Shown one piece after another: positions 7,483 through 15,437 of a DNA stretch of 40,927 bases. Source of the DNA: Neobacillus jeddahensis (GTDB lineage: Bacteria > Bacillota > Bacilli > Bacillales > Cytobacillaceae); the NCBI RefSeq assembly GCF_000612625.1, contig NZ_CCAS010000037.1:1-40927 (forward strand), in the 5' to 3' direction. Under the pieces are notes generated by a model, which saw only the letters and a program-made list of their open reading frames with translations, was not told the origin of the DNA and searched no databases. The position numbers and the translations under genes are program-made. Each line of letters begins with the position of its first letter. Within the stretch, counting starts at the first letter, position 1.

Positions 7483-8055
7483 GTGGCAGATCAAAAAGCA
7501 TATGATCCATATGAGTCCCTTCATAAATTTAGTTTACTTTGGGAGAAACAAATTAATGATTTACTTTTTCTTTGGACGAACAATAAAGAATTTGTCAAAA
7601 TGGCAAATTTAAGAACAGATTTCCAATCTCGTTATGTTGAGTCATTTAAAAAAAATCAAGAGGCATTTGTAAGCTTGCTAAATTTACCTACAAAAAATGA
7701 TGTGACCAATGTAGCTAACCTAACACTTCAAGCGGAAGAAAAAATGGAAGCACTTGAGGAGCAAATATGGGATTTACAGGATGCTGTTAAGTCTCAGAAT
7801 AAAGAGATTGAAAGTGTTGTTGAAGTATCTAAGGAAATCATTAAGCTTACCAAGCAATTAAAAACTGAGTTAATCAAAACGAAAAAAGAACTTGCAGATA
7901 CAAAGGATGTACATGCTGAACTTCAAGAAATGAAATTTGAACTAATGAAGTTATCAAATTTCCAAGCAGAATTTGAAACGATAAAAGGCCTTATTAAAGA
8001 TGAGAAGGTAAAAGAACCCGTGCTATCTGGAGCTGGTACAGGAGCAGGAAATTAA
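7483..8055 (+). CDS. phaR: PHA synthase subunit PhaR, module 1
   Basis: A 190-residue partner subunit of class IV PHA synthase. The N-terminal part (YDPYESLHKFSLLWEKQIND) and the box LPTKNDVTNVANLTLQAEEK, then MEALEEQI, match the PhaR family. The C-terminal part is coiled coil. The start is GTG 7483: GAGGTG lies 6 bases before it, and the paralog at 30940 begins at the same aligned residue (MAKDKTYEPFEGL against MADQKAYDPYESL). The upstream in-frame GTG at 7474 would sit inside the ribosome site. It lies 21 bp before phaC, as expected for a PhaRC pair. It is diverged from the classical Bacillus megaterium PhaR (comparison from memory). Confidence 0.82.
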   Translation: MADQKAYDPYESLHKFSLLWEKQINDLLFLWTNNKEFVKMANLRTDFQSRYVESFKKNQEAFVSLLNLPTKNDVTNVANLTLQAEEKMEALEEQIWDLQDAVKSQNKEIESVVEVSKEIIKLTKQLKTELIKTKKELADTKDVHAELQEMKFELMKLSNFQAEFETIKGLIKDEKVKEPVLSGAGTGAGN

Positions 8056-8076
8056 TAGAAGGGAGTGGAAAACATA

Positions 8077-9144
8077 GTGGCGGCAGATTCACTTTTAAAG
8101 GAATTCATCCCAAGTTTGGATTATGAGAAGGAAGCAAAGCGATGGACACAGCTGCTTAAGGCTTTTAGTGAACCTGAGCCGAAGGTCGGTCACACTCCAA
8201 GAAATGAAGTGTGGAGAAAAAATAAATCTGTTTTATGGCATTATCCCGCAAAACAGAAAAAATATCAGATTCCATTATTTTTTGTCTATTCATTATTTAA
8301 TAAGCCTTATATTTTAGATATTGCGCCAAAGACAAGTGTCATTGAAGGACTAACAAACATGGGCTATGAAGTGTATTTATTAGATTGGGGTTCTCCCGGG
8401 TATGAAGACAAAAAAATCGGGCTTGATACGTATATCGAAAAATATTTACGTACGGCCGTAAAGCGTGCGATTCGTCATGCCGGGGTGGAAGAAATTACTC
8501 TCATTGGTTATTGCTTAGGTGGCACGATTGCTTCTATTTATACAGCGATTGCAGATGAGCCAATCAAAAATTTAATCGTAGCGACCGTTCCGATTGATTT
8601 TCAACCATTTATTGGTCCCGATCAATGGGCTGAAGGGCTGCGCAATGGCGATATAAACATTGATCGATTAATTGATACGTATGGTGTTATTCCGCCAAAA
8701 TTAGTTGAGGGAATGTTTAGAGCAATTGGAGCACCAATTTATTTTACAAACTATACAATGCTGTTAAGTCGAGCGCATGATCAGCGTTATGTTGATAAAT
8801 GGCGCAGGATGAATAAATGGACACTAGATCAAGTTCCGTTTGCTGGTGAAGCATATCGACAATTAGCCAATGATCTCTTTAAAGAGAACAAGCTTGTTAA
8901 AGGTGAATTAATGATTGGAAATAAGCAGGTTGACTTGAAAAATATTACCGCTAATCTATATGTCATTTCCGGGTCAAGAGACAATTTAATTTTAGAAGAC
9001 CAAAGTAAGCCAATGGTTGAGTTAACCTCAAGTGAGGATAAGACCTATATTTCAGTTGAAGCTGGCCATGTAGGATTAGCGCTCTCCGGTCTATTTGCTA
9101 AAATTGTGGATCAGTGGGCTTCCACACGTTCGAACCCGCTTTAA
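8077..9144 (+). CDS. phaC: PHA synthase PhaC (class IV-like), module 1
   Basis: A 355-residue PHA synthase that polymerises (R)-hydroxyacyl-CoA into polyester at the granule surface, normally with PhaR. The lipase-like box is IGYCLGG with nucleophile Cys146. The acid is in GSRDNLI (Asp302) and the base in AGHVGL (His331). YILDIAP, LLDWGSPGYED, ATVPIDF, KWRRMNKW and PFAGEAYRQL match class III/IV synthases. GTG 8077 is preferred to GTG 8065 because AAGGGAG overlaps the latter and the second PhaC aligns from this residue. The catalytic triad is complete, so activity is expected. Substitutions relative to well-known Bacillus PhaC, such as CLGG instead of CMGG, mark it as a divergent branch (from memory). 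Confidence 0.9.
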   Translation: MAADSLLKEFIPSLDYEKEAKRWTQLLKAFSEPEPKVGHTPRNEVWRKNKSVLWHYPAKQKKYQIPLFFVYSLFNKPYILDIAPKTSVIEGLTNMGYEVYLLDWGSPGYEDKKIGLDTYIEKYLRTAVKRAIRHAGVEEITLIGYCLGGTIASIYTAIADEPIKNLIVATVPIDFQPFIGPDQWAEGLRNGDINIDRLIDTYGVIPPKLVEGMFRAIGAPIYFTNYTMLLSRAHDQRYVDKWRRMNKWTLDQVPFAGEAYRQLANDLFKENKLVKGELMIGNKQVDLKNITANLYVISGSRDNLILEDQSKPMVELTSSEDKTYISVEAGHVGLALSGLFAKIVDQWASTRSNPL

Positions 9145-9199
9145 CATTATGGTGTAATAAAAGTCGGTACAAGTAAATATAATTAGTGTGGGCAATTAG

Positions 9200-9229
9200 A
9201 AAGAGGAAGAATGTATCCTTCCTCTTTAG
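9200..9229. terminator. Bidirectional terminator, phaC module 1 / hydrolase
   Basis: AAAGAGGAAG (9200-9209) pairs with CTTCCTCTTT (9218-9227) around an 8-nt loop. It overlaps the stop codon of the minus-strand hydrolase and follows phaC. The second PHA module has an equivalent arrangement. Confidence 0.75.
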
Positions 9230-10005
9230 CTTGCATTTTTGTGTTTATTTAAAAAGGTCCGAAGTACATCATTGAAGGCATCTTTTGCCTCAAGTTTTGC
9301 GATATGGCCTGTATTTCTAAAGATAACAAACTCTGAGTGTGGTATTTGCTTATGCATCAATAATTGAACCCAAACAGGGATGACAGAGTCATATTGGCCG
9401 CCGATAATTAAGGTTGGAATTTTTATCCTAGGAAGCAATGTTAAATTATTTACTTTTAGGCATGCTTCCATTGCCTTGAAATAGAATTCACTATTAGGCT
9501 TGTAGAATTGATAAAAATGATCGAAATTTTCTTTTGACCAAGAATACAGGCAAATCTTAGCAGCGGTTTCTCTCAATACATCAGGGGATTTATTTTCTGC
9601 ACGTGCCTGTCGGAATTTTAAAAAAAGCTTTCCAAGTTTTTTCGGTGCAAAATGGAAGGTACTAACAAGCATTAAGGATCGGCACATTTCAGGTGCCTGA
9701 CGATAAATTTCTTGAGCGACCATCCCGCCCATTGAAAGTCCACAAATGTGTGCGCTTTCAATTTTGAGGCTTTTTAAAAGACTAATCACATCAATAGCAA
9801 AGTTCTTAATGGAAATCTCTCCAGGCGATTGATACTCACCATGACCACGCAAGTCAGGAATAATTAAGTCATATTGATCAGCAAATTCAAACTGGTTTGA
9901 CCATCCCTCCTTGACCTCCCCTAACCCATGAATAAAAACCAAAGGTTCACCAACGCCAAAACGCAAATAGGGAATTTTGGAGCAAAGATTAATAAATTCT
10001 CCCAC
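9226..10005 (-). CDS. Alpha/beta hydrolase of PHA module 1 (possible PHA depolymerase/esterase)
   Basis: A 259-residue cytoplasmic alpha/beta hydrolase. Motifs are FIHGLGE, PDLRGHGE, GLSMGG (nucleophile Ser91), GGQYDSVIP (Asp206) and NTGH (His234). The start is GTG 10005 with AGGAGGA about 8 bases upstream. It is a full-length paralog of the hydrolase at 32692-33474, and both lie tail to tail with a phaC. This repeated association suggests turnover of PHA or of hydroxyacyl-CoA/oligomers. Known intracellular Bacillus PHB depolymerases are also GxSMG-type alpha/beta hydrolases (family knowledge). No experimental homolog is claimed, and thioesterase or lactonase activity remains possible. Confidence 0.82.
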   Translation of the reverse strand: MGEFINLCSKIPYLRFGVGEPLVFIHGLGEVKEGWSNQFEFADQYDLIIPDLRGHGEYQSPGEISIKNFAIDVISLLKSLKIESAHICGLSMGGMVAQEIYRQAPEMCRSLMLVSTFHFAPKKLGKLFLKFRQARAENKSPDVLRETAAKICLYSWSKENFDHFYQFYKPNSEFYFKAMEACLKVNNLTLLPRIKIPTLIIGGQYDSVIPVWVQLLMHKQIPHSEFVIFRNTGHIAKLEAKDAFNDVLRTFLNKHKNAS

Positions 10006-10122
10006 TTTTTATTCCTCCTAATGTTTTTATATCCATATGTTGCCAAGATTTGAACGGTGTAAACATTTATAAAATTCTGACTAATTAATTATATAATTAC
10101 CATGCTAATTTTAGTACGATTC

Positions 10123-10143
10123 ATATATGTAAAATACATATAT
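10123..10143. promoter_or_regulatory. AT-rich palindrome shared with the phaQ promoter
   Basis: ATGTAAAATACAT is the core of an inverted repeat with 9-bp arms and an AAA centre. It lies in the 269-bp region between the divergent hydrolase and desK. The identical 13-base core recurs at 33590-33602, 20 bp before phaQ. The ATGT...ACAT form resembles PadR-family operators, and PhaQ is a PadR-type protein, so a PhaQ site is inferred. Which of the two flanking genes it controls is unclear. A weak sigma-A-like pair (TTGAAG 10173-10178, TATAAT 10198-10203, 19-bp spacing) faces desK. Confidence 0.5.
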
Positions 10144-10274
10144 AAGATTGTTCGCGAAACAGGTGTAAGAATTTGAAGATAATAGCAAAAATAAGGATAT
10201 AATAGGAGAAAATGAAGGCACTGTAAGGTAAGATAGAAGAATAATGTATTTTATTAGAAAATGAGGTTTCACAC

Positions 10275-11411
10275 ATGATAAAAAGGTATATGACCTTCGA
10301 AAAAAATAATAGTATTGCCCCGTATCTATGGACCATCCTGTGTATATTACCTTTTTACTTTATTTTTCAATCTCCATCTACAATTGAAATCGTAGTGGGA
10401 ATCTTACTTACCTTGGTGTTTTTCATCCTCTACCGGATTGCTTTTATTTCAAAAGGTTGGCCTGTCTATCTGTGGACATTGATATTAATTGGGATTTCCA
10501 TTACGGCTAGCAGTCTGTTCAGCTATGTTTATTTTGCTTTTTTCCTTGCTTATTTTATCGGTAATATTAAAGAACGAGTTGCCTTTCTCACCCTGTACTT
10601 TATTCATTTAATTAGTACTTCTGCTTCGATAAATTATAACATCGTCATGCACGAAAAATTATTTCTACATCAACTGCCGTTCGTTATCATTGCTTGGATC
10701 AGTGTAATTCTTCTCCCGTTTAATATTCACAATCGTAAGGAGAGGGGGCAGCTTGAAGAAAAGCTAGAGGACGCCAATAAAAGAATTTCCGAACTGATCA
10801 AAATGGAAGAACGGAATCGGATTGCTCGTGACCTTCATGATACGCTTGGACAAAAGCTGTCGCTCATTGGCTTGAAGTCAGATTTGGCTCGTAAATTAGT
10901 TTCTAAAGATCCAAATCAGGCTCGAGAGGAATTGCTGGATGTGCAGCAAACGGCACGGACTGCCTTAAGTGAAGTTCGAAAAATGGTCTCTTCGATGCGT
11001 GGGATTCGCTTAAAGGATGAAATTTGTCGAGTGAAGCAAATTCTTAAGGCTGCGCAAATAAGCTTTGATGGGAGGGGAGAATTTACTCTCTCCAATGTGT
11101 CACTGCTAACGGAGAATATTTTAAGTATGTGTTTAAAAGAGGCTGTAAACAATGTGGTCAAACACAGTGAAGCCAAGAATTGTTGCATTTCGATTGAACA
11201 GTCTTGGAAAGATACCATCCTAACCATTCGTGATGATGGAAGTTTCAAGAATGATAAAGAAATGTTAACCGATGGTCATGGACTTAATGGAATGAAAGAG
11301 CGGTTGGAATTTATTAATGGAAGTATCGAACTCTTGACAAACGATGGAACAACTTTAATGATAAAAGTACCAAATGATGTTAAGCCAGTGGAAAAGGAGG
11401 AGCGAAATTGA
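10275..11411 (+). CDS. desK: Sensor histidine kinase DesK
   Basis: A 378-residue membrane kinase that, with DesR, senses membrane fluidity in Bacillus (family knowledge). Four to five hydrophobic segments lie between residues 15 and 150. A linker helix, a HisKA_3 dimerisation domain (RNRIARDLHDTLGQKLSLIG, His188) and a HATPase domain (CLKEAVNNVVKHSEA, DGHGLNGMKERL) follow. The phosphorylated histidine falls at the same number as in Bacillus subtilis DesK. The start ATG follows a modest TGAGGT. The stop overlaps the desR start. Unlike the usual des-desK-desR order, no fatty-acid desaturase gene adjoins; the upstream neighbour is the PHA-associated hydrolase on the other strand. Confidence 0.88.
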   Translation: MIKRYMTFEKNNSIAPYLWTILCILPFYFIFQSPSTIEIVVGILLTLVFFILYRIAFISKGWPVYLWTLILIGISITASSLFSYVYFAFFLAYFIGNIKERVAFLTLYFIHLISTSASINYNIVMHEKLFLHQLPFVIIAWISVILLPFNIHNRKERGQLEEKLEDANKRISELIKMEERNRIARDLHDTLGQKLSLIGLKSDLARKLVSKDPNQAREELLDVQQTARTALSEVRKMVSSMRGIRLKDEICRVKQILKAAQISFDGRGEFTLSNVSLLTENILSMCLKEAVNNVVKHSEAKNCCISIEQSWKDTILTIRDDGSFKNDKEMLTDGHGLNGMKERLEFINGSIELLTNDGTTLMIKVPNDVKPVEKEERN

Positions 11412-12007
11412 TTAAGATCGTGATTGCGGAAGACCAACAGATGCTGCTCGGGGCCTTTGGTTCCTTACTCAATTTGGAAGATGATATGGAAGTAGTCGGT
11501 AAGGCATCGAATGGTGAAGAGGCTGTAACACTTGTAAAAAAATTCCGACCGGATATCTGCATTATGGATATTGAAATGCCTGGAAAGAGTGGGTTGGAGG
11601 CAGCAGAAGAGCTTAAAGGGGTTGGCTGTAAGGTGATCATCTTAACCACCTTTGCCAGGACAGGTTACTTCCAACGAGCTCTAAAGGCAGGTGTGAGCGG
11701 CTATTTGTTAAAGGATAGTCCAAGTGAAGAGCTAGCCAATTCCATTCGAAATGTGATGTCAGGAAGACGGATTTATGCACCAGAATTAATGGATGATGTA
11801 TATGGTGAAGAAAATCCATTGACAGACAGAGAAAAAGAAGTACTAGAGCTCGTCGCAGATGGGAAAAATACAAAAGAAATTGCCGAAAAGCTTAGCATTA
11901 AAACCGGCACTGTCCGCAACTATATCTCCATTATTCTTGACAAACTTGAAGTGAAAAACCGAATTGAAGCAATCACCCAATCAAAAGAAAAGGGATGGTT
12001 TAAATAA
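11408..12007 (+). CDS. desR: Response regulator DesR
   Basis: A 199-residue NarL/FixJ-type regulator. The receiver domain has acidic residues AEDQ at 8-11, phospho-acceptor Asp54 (CIMDIEMPG), Thr in LTTFA and Lys in LLKDSP. The LuxR-type HTH is at about 135-195 (PLTDREKEVLELVADGKNTK, TVRNYISIILDKLEVKNR). The start is TTG 11408, overlapping the desK stop as TTGA, with AAAGGAGGAG 7 bases upstream. This indicates translational coupling. Length and residue positions match Bacillus subtilis DesR, which activates des on cooling. Because no des gene lies nearby, the targets must be elsewhere. Confidence 0.88.
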   Translation: MIKIVIAEDQQMLLGAFGSLLNLEDDMEVVGKASNGEEAVTLVKKFRPDICIMDIEMPGKSGLEAAEELKGVGCKVIILTTFARTGYFQRALKAGVSGYLLKDSPSEELANSIRNVMSGRRIYAPELMDDVYGEENPLTDREKEVLELVADGKNTKEIAEKLSIKTGTVRNYISIILDKLEVKNRIEAITQSKEKGWFK

Positions 12008-12052
12008 AGAGTGTATAAGTGGTGTCAGGCACCGCTTATACACTCTTTTTTT
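12008..12052 (+). terminator. Terminator of desK-desR
   Basis: AGAGTGTATAAG (12008-12019) pairs with CTTATACACTCT (12035-12046), and GGTG/CACC continues the stem. A run of T follows. The apex reads GGTGTCAGGCACC, a word I recall as common in terminators of this bacterial group. Confidence 0.9.
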
Positions 12053-12151
12053 AGCCGATAGGAAAGTATAACTTTCCTATCAGGCCTAAGGGCAACTACG
12101 CCTCTGTCTTCTCCCTTAGGGGCTCGCCGATCGGCGAGTTTTCTTTAGGCT
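12053..12151. other. Compact element with three consecutive hairpins, possible structured RNA or repeat
   Basis: Three stems follow each other without gaps. GATAGGAAAGT/ACTTTCCTATC (12057-12067, 12071-12081) is an 11-bp stem with a 3-nt loop. CCTAAGGG/CCCTTAGG (12085-12092, 12113-12120) encloses a 20-nt loop containing AACTACGCCTCTGTC. CTCGCCGATCGGCGAG (12123-12138) is a perfect palindrome followed by TTTTCTTT. Outer AGCC (12053-12056) and GGCT (12148-12151) could close the element. It fills the space between the desR terminator and yisL. I believe similar sequences recur in Bacillaceae genomes, but no named family comes to mind. Confidence 0.6.
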
Positions 12152-12152
12152 G

Positions 12153-12506
12153 TTATTTAAGTAAGTCAATTCCTTGTGGAAGTGTGAAGCCCATGGCAAG
12201 AAGAATAACAAGGACAATAGAAAAAGTAATCCACAGTACATCCGTAGCTTTACCTTTTTGTTTTCTGACGATGACCATTTCAAATAGACCAATCATCACA
12301 ATGCCCATAATGGCTTTTAAATAATAGGACATCGGGATCGAATAGGCGGACATGAAGAGCATAAATCCAGTTGCAATGATGAGCAGATAGGAGGAACGTA
12401 ATACCATATGCCACACTTTAATAGTTTTCCCTTGTTTTTGGCGAATTACGATGAAGATTAATAATAGTAAAGATAAAACTAACGATGTTAAATGTGCATG
12501 TGTCAT
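12153..12506 (-). CDS. yisL: YisL-family (UPF0344/DUF1516) membrane protein
   Basis: A 117-residue protein with four predicted membrane segments (about 6-24, 32-52, 60-80, 90-110) and little else. It starts MTHAHLTSLV and has the internal pattern HMVLRSSYLLIIATG and GLFEMVIVRKQKGK. These match the YisL family of Bacillus in length (about 118) and layout. The start ATG has AAGGAG 10 bases upstream. The gene follows the response regulator at 12524 on the same strand with a short gap and may be co-transcribed with it. The molecular function of the family is unknown. Confidence 0.88.
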   Translation of the reverse strand: MTHAHLTSLVLSLLLLIFIVIRQKQGKTIKVWHMVLRSSYLLIIATGFMLFMSAYSIPMSYYLKAIMGIVMIGLFEMVIVRKQKGKATDVLWITFSIVLVILLAMGFTLPQGIDLLK

Positions 12507-12523
12507 GTGAAATAAACTCCTTG

Positions 12524-13216
12524 TTAAGTTGATTTAAACCGATAACCTGCCCCCCAAACCGTTTCGATATATTCAGGATTTGAAGGGTCATGTTCAATTT
12601 TTTCTCTTATTTTACGAATATGTACGGTTACTGTAGAGATATCACCGGAACTATCGTAGCCCCAAATTCTCTCGAATAAATGTTCCTTACTAAAAACTTG
12701 GTTTGGATTCATGGCTAAGAAGGTAAGGACATCAAACTCCTTGTTCGTCACGATAACCTCTTGGTTATTAACCAAGACACGTCTGTCTGTACGATCAATG
12801 GATAAACCGCGAATATCGATTGGTAAGGTTTCGGGCTTTTGCTTCGTCGATAGTCTCTCAAATCTTGCCAAGTGGGCTTTTACCCGTGCAACCATTTCAT
12901 TTGGACTAAATGGCTTTACCAAATAATCATCAGCGCCAAGTCCGAGGCCTCTAATTTTATCAATCTCTTCTTTTTTTGCGGTAACCATGATGATGGGGAT
13001 CTCCTTAATATTTCTTACTTTCCTGCAAATCTCGAATCCATCAATATTCGGAAGCATTACATCGAGTAGTATTAAATCGTAATCTTGGGTTATGGCCACC
13101 TGCAGTCCTTGGTCACCAGTTAGCACAATATCTGTCTCAAAGCCATTTATTTCTAAGTAATCGCGTTCAAGCTCTGCGATGCTCTTTTCATCTTCAATGA
13201 TTAACACTTTCTTCAT
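12524..13216 (-). CDS. OmpR-family response regulator
   Basis: A 230-residue two-component regulator. The receiver has acidic pocket IEDE, phospho-acceptor Asp52 (LLDVMLPNIDG), Thr in MVTAKK and Lys in LVKPFSP. The C-terminal winged helix reads VTNKEFDVLTFLAMNPNQVF, VTVHIRKIREKIE and WGAGYRF. A longer frame begins at TTG 13237. ATG 13216 is chosen because AGAGGTGA then lies 8-9 bases upstream and the ATG overlaps the kinase stop (ATGA). It is last in the order secreted protein, ABC ATPase, ABC permease, kinase, regulator, all on the minus strand. It probably controls that operon in response to an envelope or peptide stress (inference). Confidence 0.9.
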   Translation of the reverse strand: MKKVLIIEDEKSIAELERDYLEINGFETDIVLTGDQGLQVAITQDYDLILLDVMLPNIDGFEICRKVRNIKEIPIIMVTAKKEEIDKIRGLGLGADDYLVKPFSPNEMVARVKAHLARFERLSTKQKPETLPIDIRGLSIDRTDRRVLVNNQEVIVTNKEFDVLTFLAMNPNQVFSKEHLFERIWGYDSSGDISTVTVHIRKIREKIEHDPSNPEYIETVWGAGYRFKST

Positions 13217-14685
13217 GATGAAGTCACCTCTGGACAAATAGTGTGTGGCAACGTAATGGTTATTTTTGTACCTGCAGATAATTTATTCTCAACTTGAATG
13301 GTTCCTTGATGTTCTTCGACAATCATCCTTGCTATCGATAATCCCAGTCCACTGCCGCCAGTTAGTTTATTCCTCGATTGTTCCGCTCGATAGAACTGAT
13401 TAAATATAAAAGGAAGGGAATCCTCAGGGATACCGGGACCATTATCAGAGATGATAAGCTCAACCTTTTCAATGGTAGACGTTAGGCTTATTTCTAACTT
13501 TTTTACATCTTTATCCATATACTTCAAACTATTATCGACAATATTACTAAGGACTCGCTTTATTTTTTCCCGGTCGGTTTGGACTAGATAATCACCTTCA
13601 GGTTGAATTTGAAAATGGATGTTAACATTCATTTTCTTAAGATCAAAGCTAAGTTCTTCAATATAATCTTCTAAGTAATTTTTCAAATCTACTACTTCAA
13701 AGTGAAAGGGAGCCTTCCGTAAATCTAGCTTTGAAAATAAAAATAATTCATCAATTAAATGATCGAGATCGACTGCTTTTGTATAGATTGTTTGAATGTA
13801 TTTAGCCCGTTTATCAGGAGTATCTGCTACCCCATCACGAATACCCTCAATATAGCCTTTAATCGATGTAATCGGTGTTTTTAAATCATGTGAAATGTGA
13901 GCAATCAATTCTTTGCGATTTTCTTCATATTGCTTTTGTATCTCAAACGATTCCTTTAATTGGAGTCTCATCGCTTCAAAGTCTTCTGTTAGTTGCCCAA
14001 TTTCATCTCGACGAATGGCTTGAATGGAATGCTCTAAATTTCCATTTTTAATCGAACGTGCAGCAATCTTTAAACGGTTAATCGGTTTGATCATACTTTT
14101 TGACATAAAATAGGTGAGAAGTCCGTTTGTAACAATCAAAATAAGCAGGCAGAGACCGAATAAGATTGGAAAGAAGGTTTTAACAAACTTATTCCAGGGG
14201 CTGGCATCACGCATCAAAAAGAGAGATAGTTTACTTCCGTCTTTTAAATAAAAATCATACTGTTTAATCGCGAACGTTTGTGTACCAATCTGTTCTAAAT
14301 TCCGCATACTTGATGTTTCACCAAATGGAGGTAAATCAACGGCTTTCACTTTCCTTAAAATAGGGGATGAATAAAAAATCTCCTTATTATCACGTACGAT
14401 CAATCCACTCTTAATTTCTCGTAAGTCTTTTTCAATTGAATGTAAGTATTCCTTGCTCATCAACTCAGTAGGGTTCATGACTGTTTTTTCTTTAAGCTTA
14501 AAAAATAAGATTGAATCCTTCTGGACCGTTTTGTGGTAGCTATGACTTTCGGGCAGTAAATAAGCTAACTCTCGAATATCCCCAAGAAACACAACCATTA
14601 AGATTCCAGATGCAATACAAAATAAGACAATCGGGACAACAATCATGGCAATATTTGAAAGGAGGAGCCTGAGTTTGATAGACAT
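13213..14685 (-). CDS. Membrane sensor histidine kinase
   Basis: A 490-residue kinase. It has an N-terminal membrane segment (about 8-34), an extracytoplasmic sensor of about 130 residues and a second segment (about 170-193). A HAMP domain (MIKPINRLKIAARSIKNGNL), HisKA (AHISHDLKTP, phospho-His266) and HATPase_c follow. The N box is ILSNIVDNSLKY, G1 is DNGPGIP, F is FNQFYRAEQSR and G2 is GGSGLGLSIA. The start has only a weak SD (AGTGAG). It begins 14 bp after the ABC permease and overlaps the response regulator by 4 bp. The large external domain means it probably senses a ligand directly, unlike the short-loop BceS-type kinases. Confidence 0.9.
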   Translation of the reverse strand: MSIKLRLLLSNIAMIVVPIVLFCIASGILMVVFLGDIRELAYLLPESHSYHKTVQKDSILFFKLKEKTVMNPTELMSKEYLHSIEKDLREIKSGLIVRDNKEIFYSSPILRKVKAVDLPPFGETSSMRNLEQIGTQTFAIKQYDFYLKDGSKLSLFLMRDASPWNKFVKTFFPILFGLCLLILIVTNGLLTYFMSKSMIKPINRLKIAARSIKNGNLEHSIQAIRRDEIGQLTEDFEAMRLQLKESFEIQKQYEENRKELIAHISHDLKTPITSIKGYIEGIRDGVADTPDKRAKYIQTIYTKAVDLDHLIDELFLFSKLDLRKAPFHFEVVDLKNYLEDYIEELSFDLKKMNVNIHFQIQPEGDYLVQTDREKIKRVLSNIVDNSLKYMDKDVKKLEISLTSTIEKVELIISDNGPGIPEDSLPFIFNQFYRAEQSRNKLTGGSGLGLSIARMIVEEHQGTIQVENKLSAGTKITITLPHTICPEVTSS

Positions 14686-14699
14686 GGAATCACACTCAC

Positions 14700-15437
14700 T
14701 TAAACTTCTTTTTTACTAAAAATAAAGTAGCCCGTACAAAAATACAAGGCAAATGATGAGCACAAATATGTGAAGGTTTGAATCAGCCATTGAATGGACA
14801 TATTTCTAAACCATTGCATGTACCAATCTAGATAAGACGAAGGGAGCAAGTACATGACATTTGGAAATAGATAAGGAAGTACGAACATTAGCAAATAAAG
14901 AAAAATCATACTCGAGATAGCCAATACGCTAGAATTTACGAGTAAGGCAAGGACAATTGCCAAGGATGTTAACACGATGAGTGGTACCCATGATAAAAGT
15001 GATGCAGCTAAACTGGTGAGTAAACTAGAAAAATGAAACGATTGATCAAAAAGAACGCTGCTAATGATAATGGACAGCCAGGTCATGAGTAGTTGGAACA
15101 TAATTATGATACTGATGGCAGCCGTCTTCGTTAGATAAAGCTCGATCCGACTGATGGGGCGTACTATTAATAATGTTCCTCGCTCACTTTCGCCCGTAAA
15201 TAGATAGGTTGCAGCAATGAAAATAAATAATGGAAGAATGATAGTAATAAATAGGTCCAGGATCGAAAAATTAATATTTTCTGATGGAAGAGCCATCCAA
15301 TCTGTAATAAAAAGTTTATTGACAACCAATTTAACGATAAATGGTATGCTAAGAGCAACCCCAAAAAACAACTTAGTTACTCGTCTTGTCACTAGTTTTT
15401 GGAGTTCATTATAGGAATTCGCTACGATTGTATTCAT
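14700..15437 (-). CDS. ABC-2 type transporter permease
   Basis: A 245-residue integral membrane protein with about six hydrophobic segments, starting after a short cytoplasmic N-terminus (MNTIVANSYNELQKLVTRRV). GESERGTLLIVRPISRIELY is the usual first cytoplasmic loop of ABC-2 permeases, preceding the second membrane span. Its start overlaps the ATPase stop by one base (TAATG), so the pair is translationally coupled and should form a homodimeric permease with that ATPase. No substrate is evident. With the adjacent kinase and regulator this resembles bacteriocin or antibiotic self-protection transporters. Confidence 0.85.
   Translation of the reverse strand: MNTIVANSYNELQKLVTRRVTKLFFGVALSIPFIVKLVVNKLFITDWMALPSENINFSILDLFITIILPLFIFIAATYLFTGESERGTLLIVRPISRIELYLTKTAAISIIIMFQLLMTWLSIIISSVLFDQSFHFSSLLTSLAASLLSWVPLIVLTSLAIVLALLVNSSVLAISSMIFLYLLMFVLPYLFPNVMYLLPSSYLDWYMQWFRNMSIQWLIQTFTYLCSSFALYFCTGYFIFSKKEV

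Noticed and set aside
8077..9144. PhaC proteins as ordinary lipases
   Set aside because: The nucleophile elbow has Cys, not Ser, and class III/IV synthase blocks plus adjacent PhaR support PHA synthase.
12123..12146. Palindrome plus T-run as the desR terminator
   Set aside because: A stronger terminator at 12008-12052 directly follows desR; the palindrome is better read as part of the three-hairpin element.
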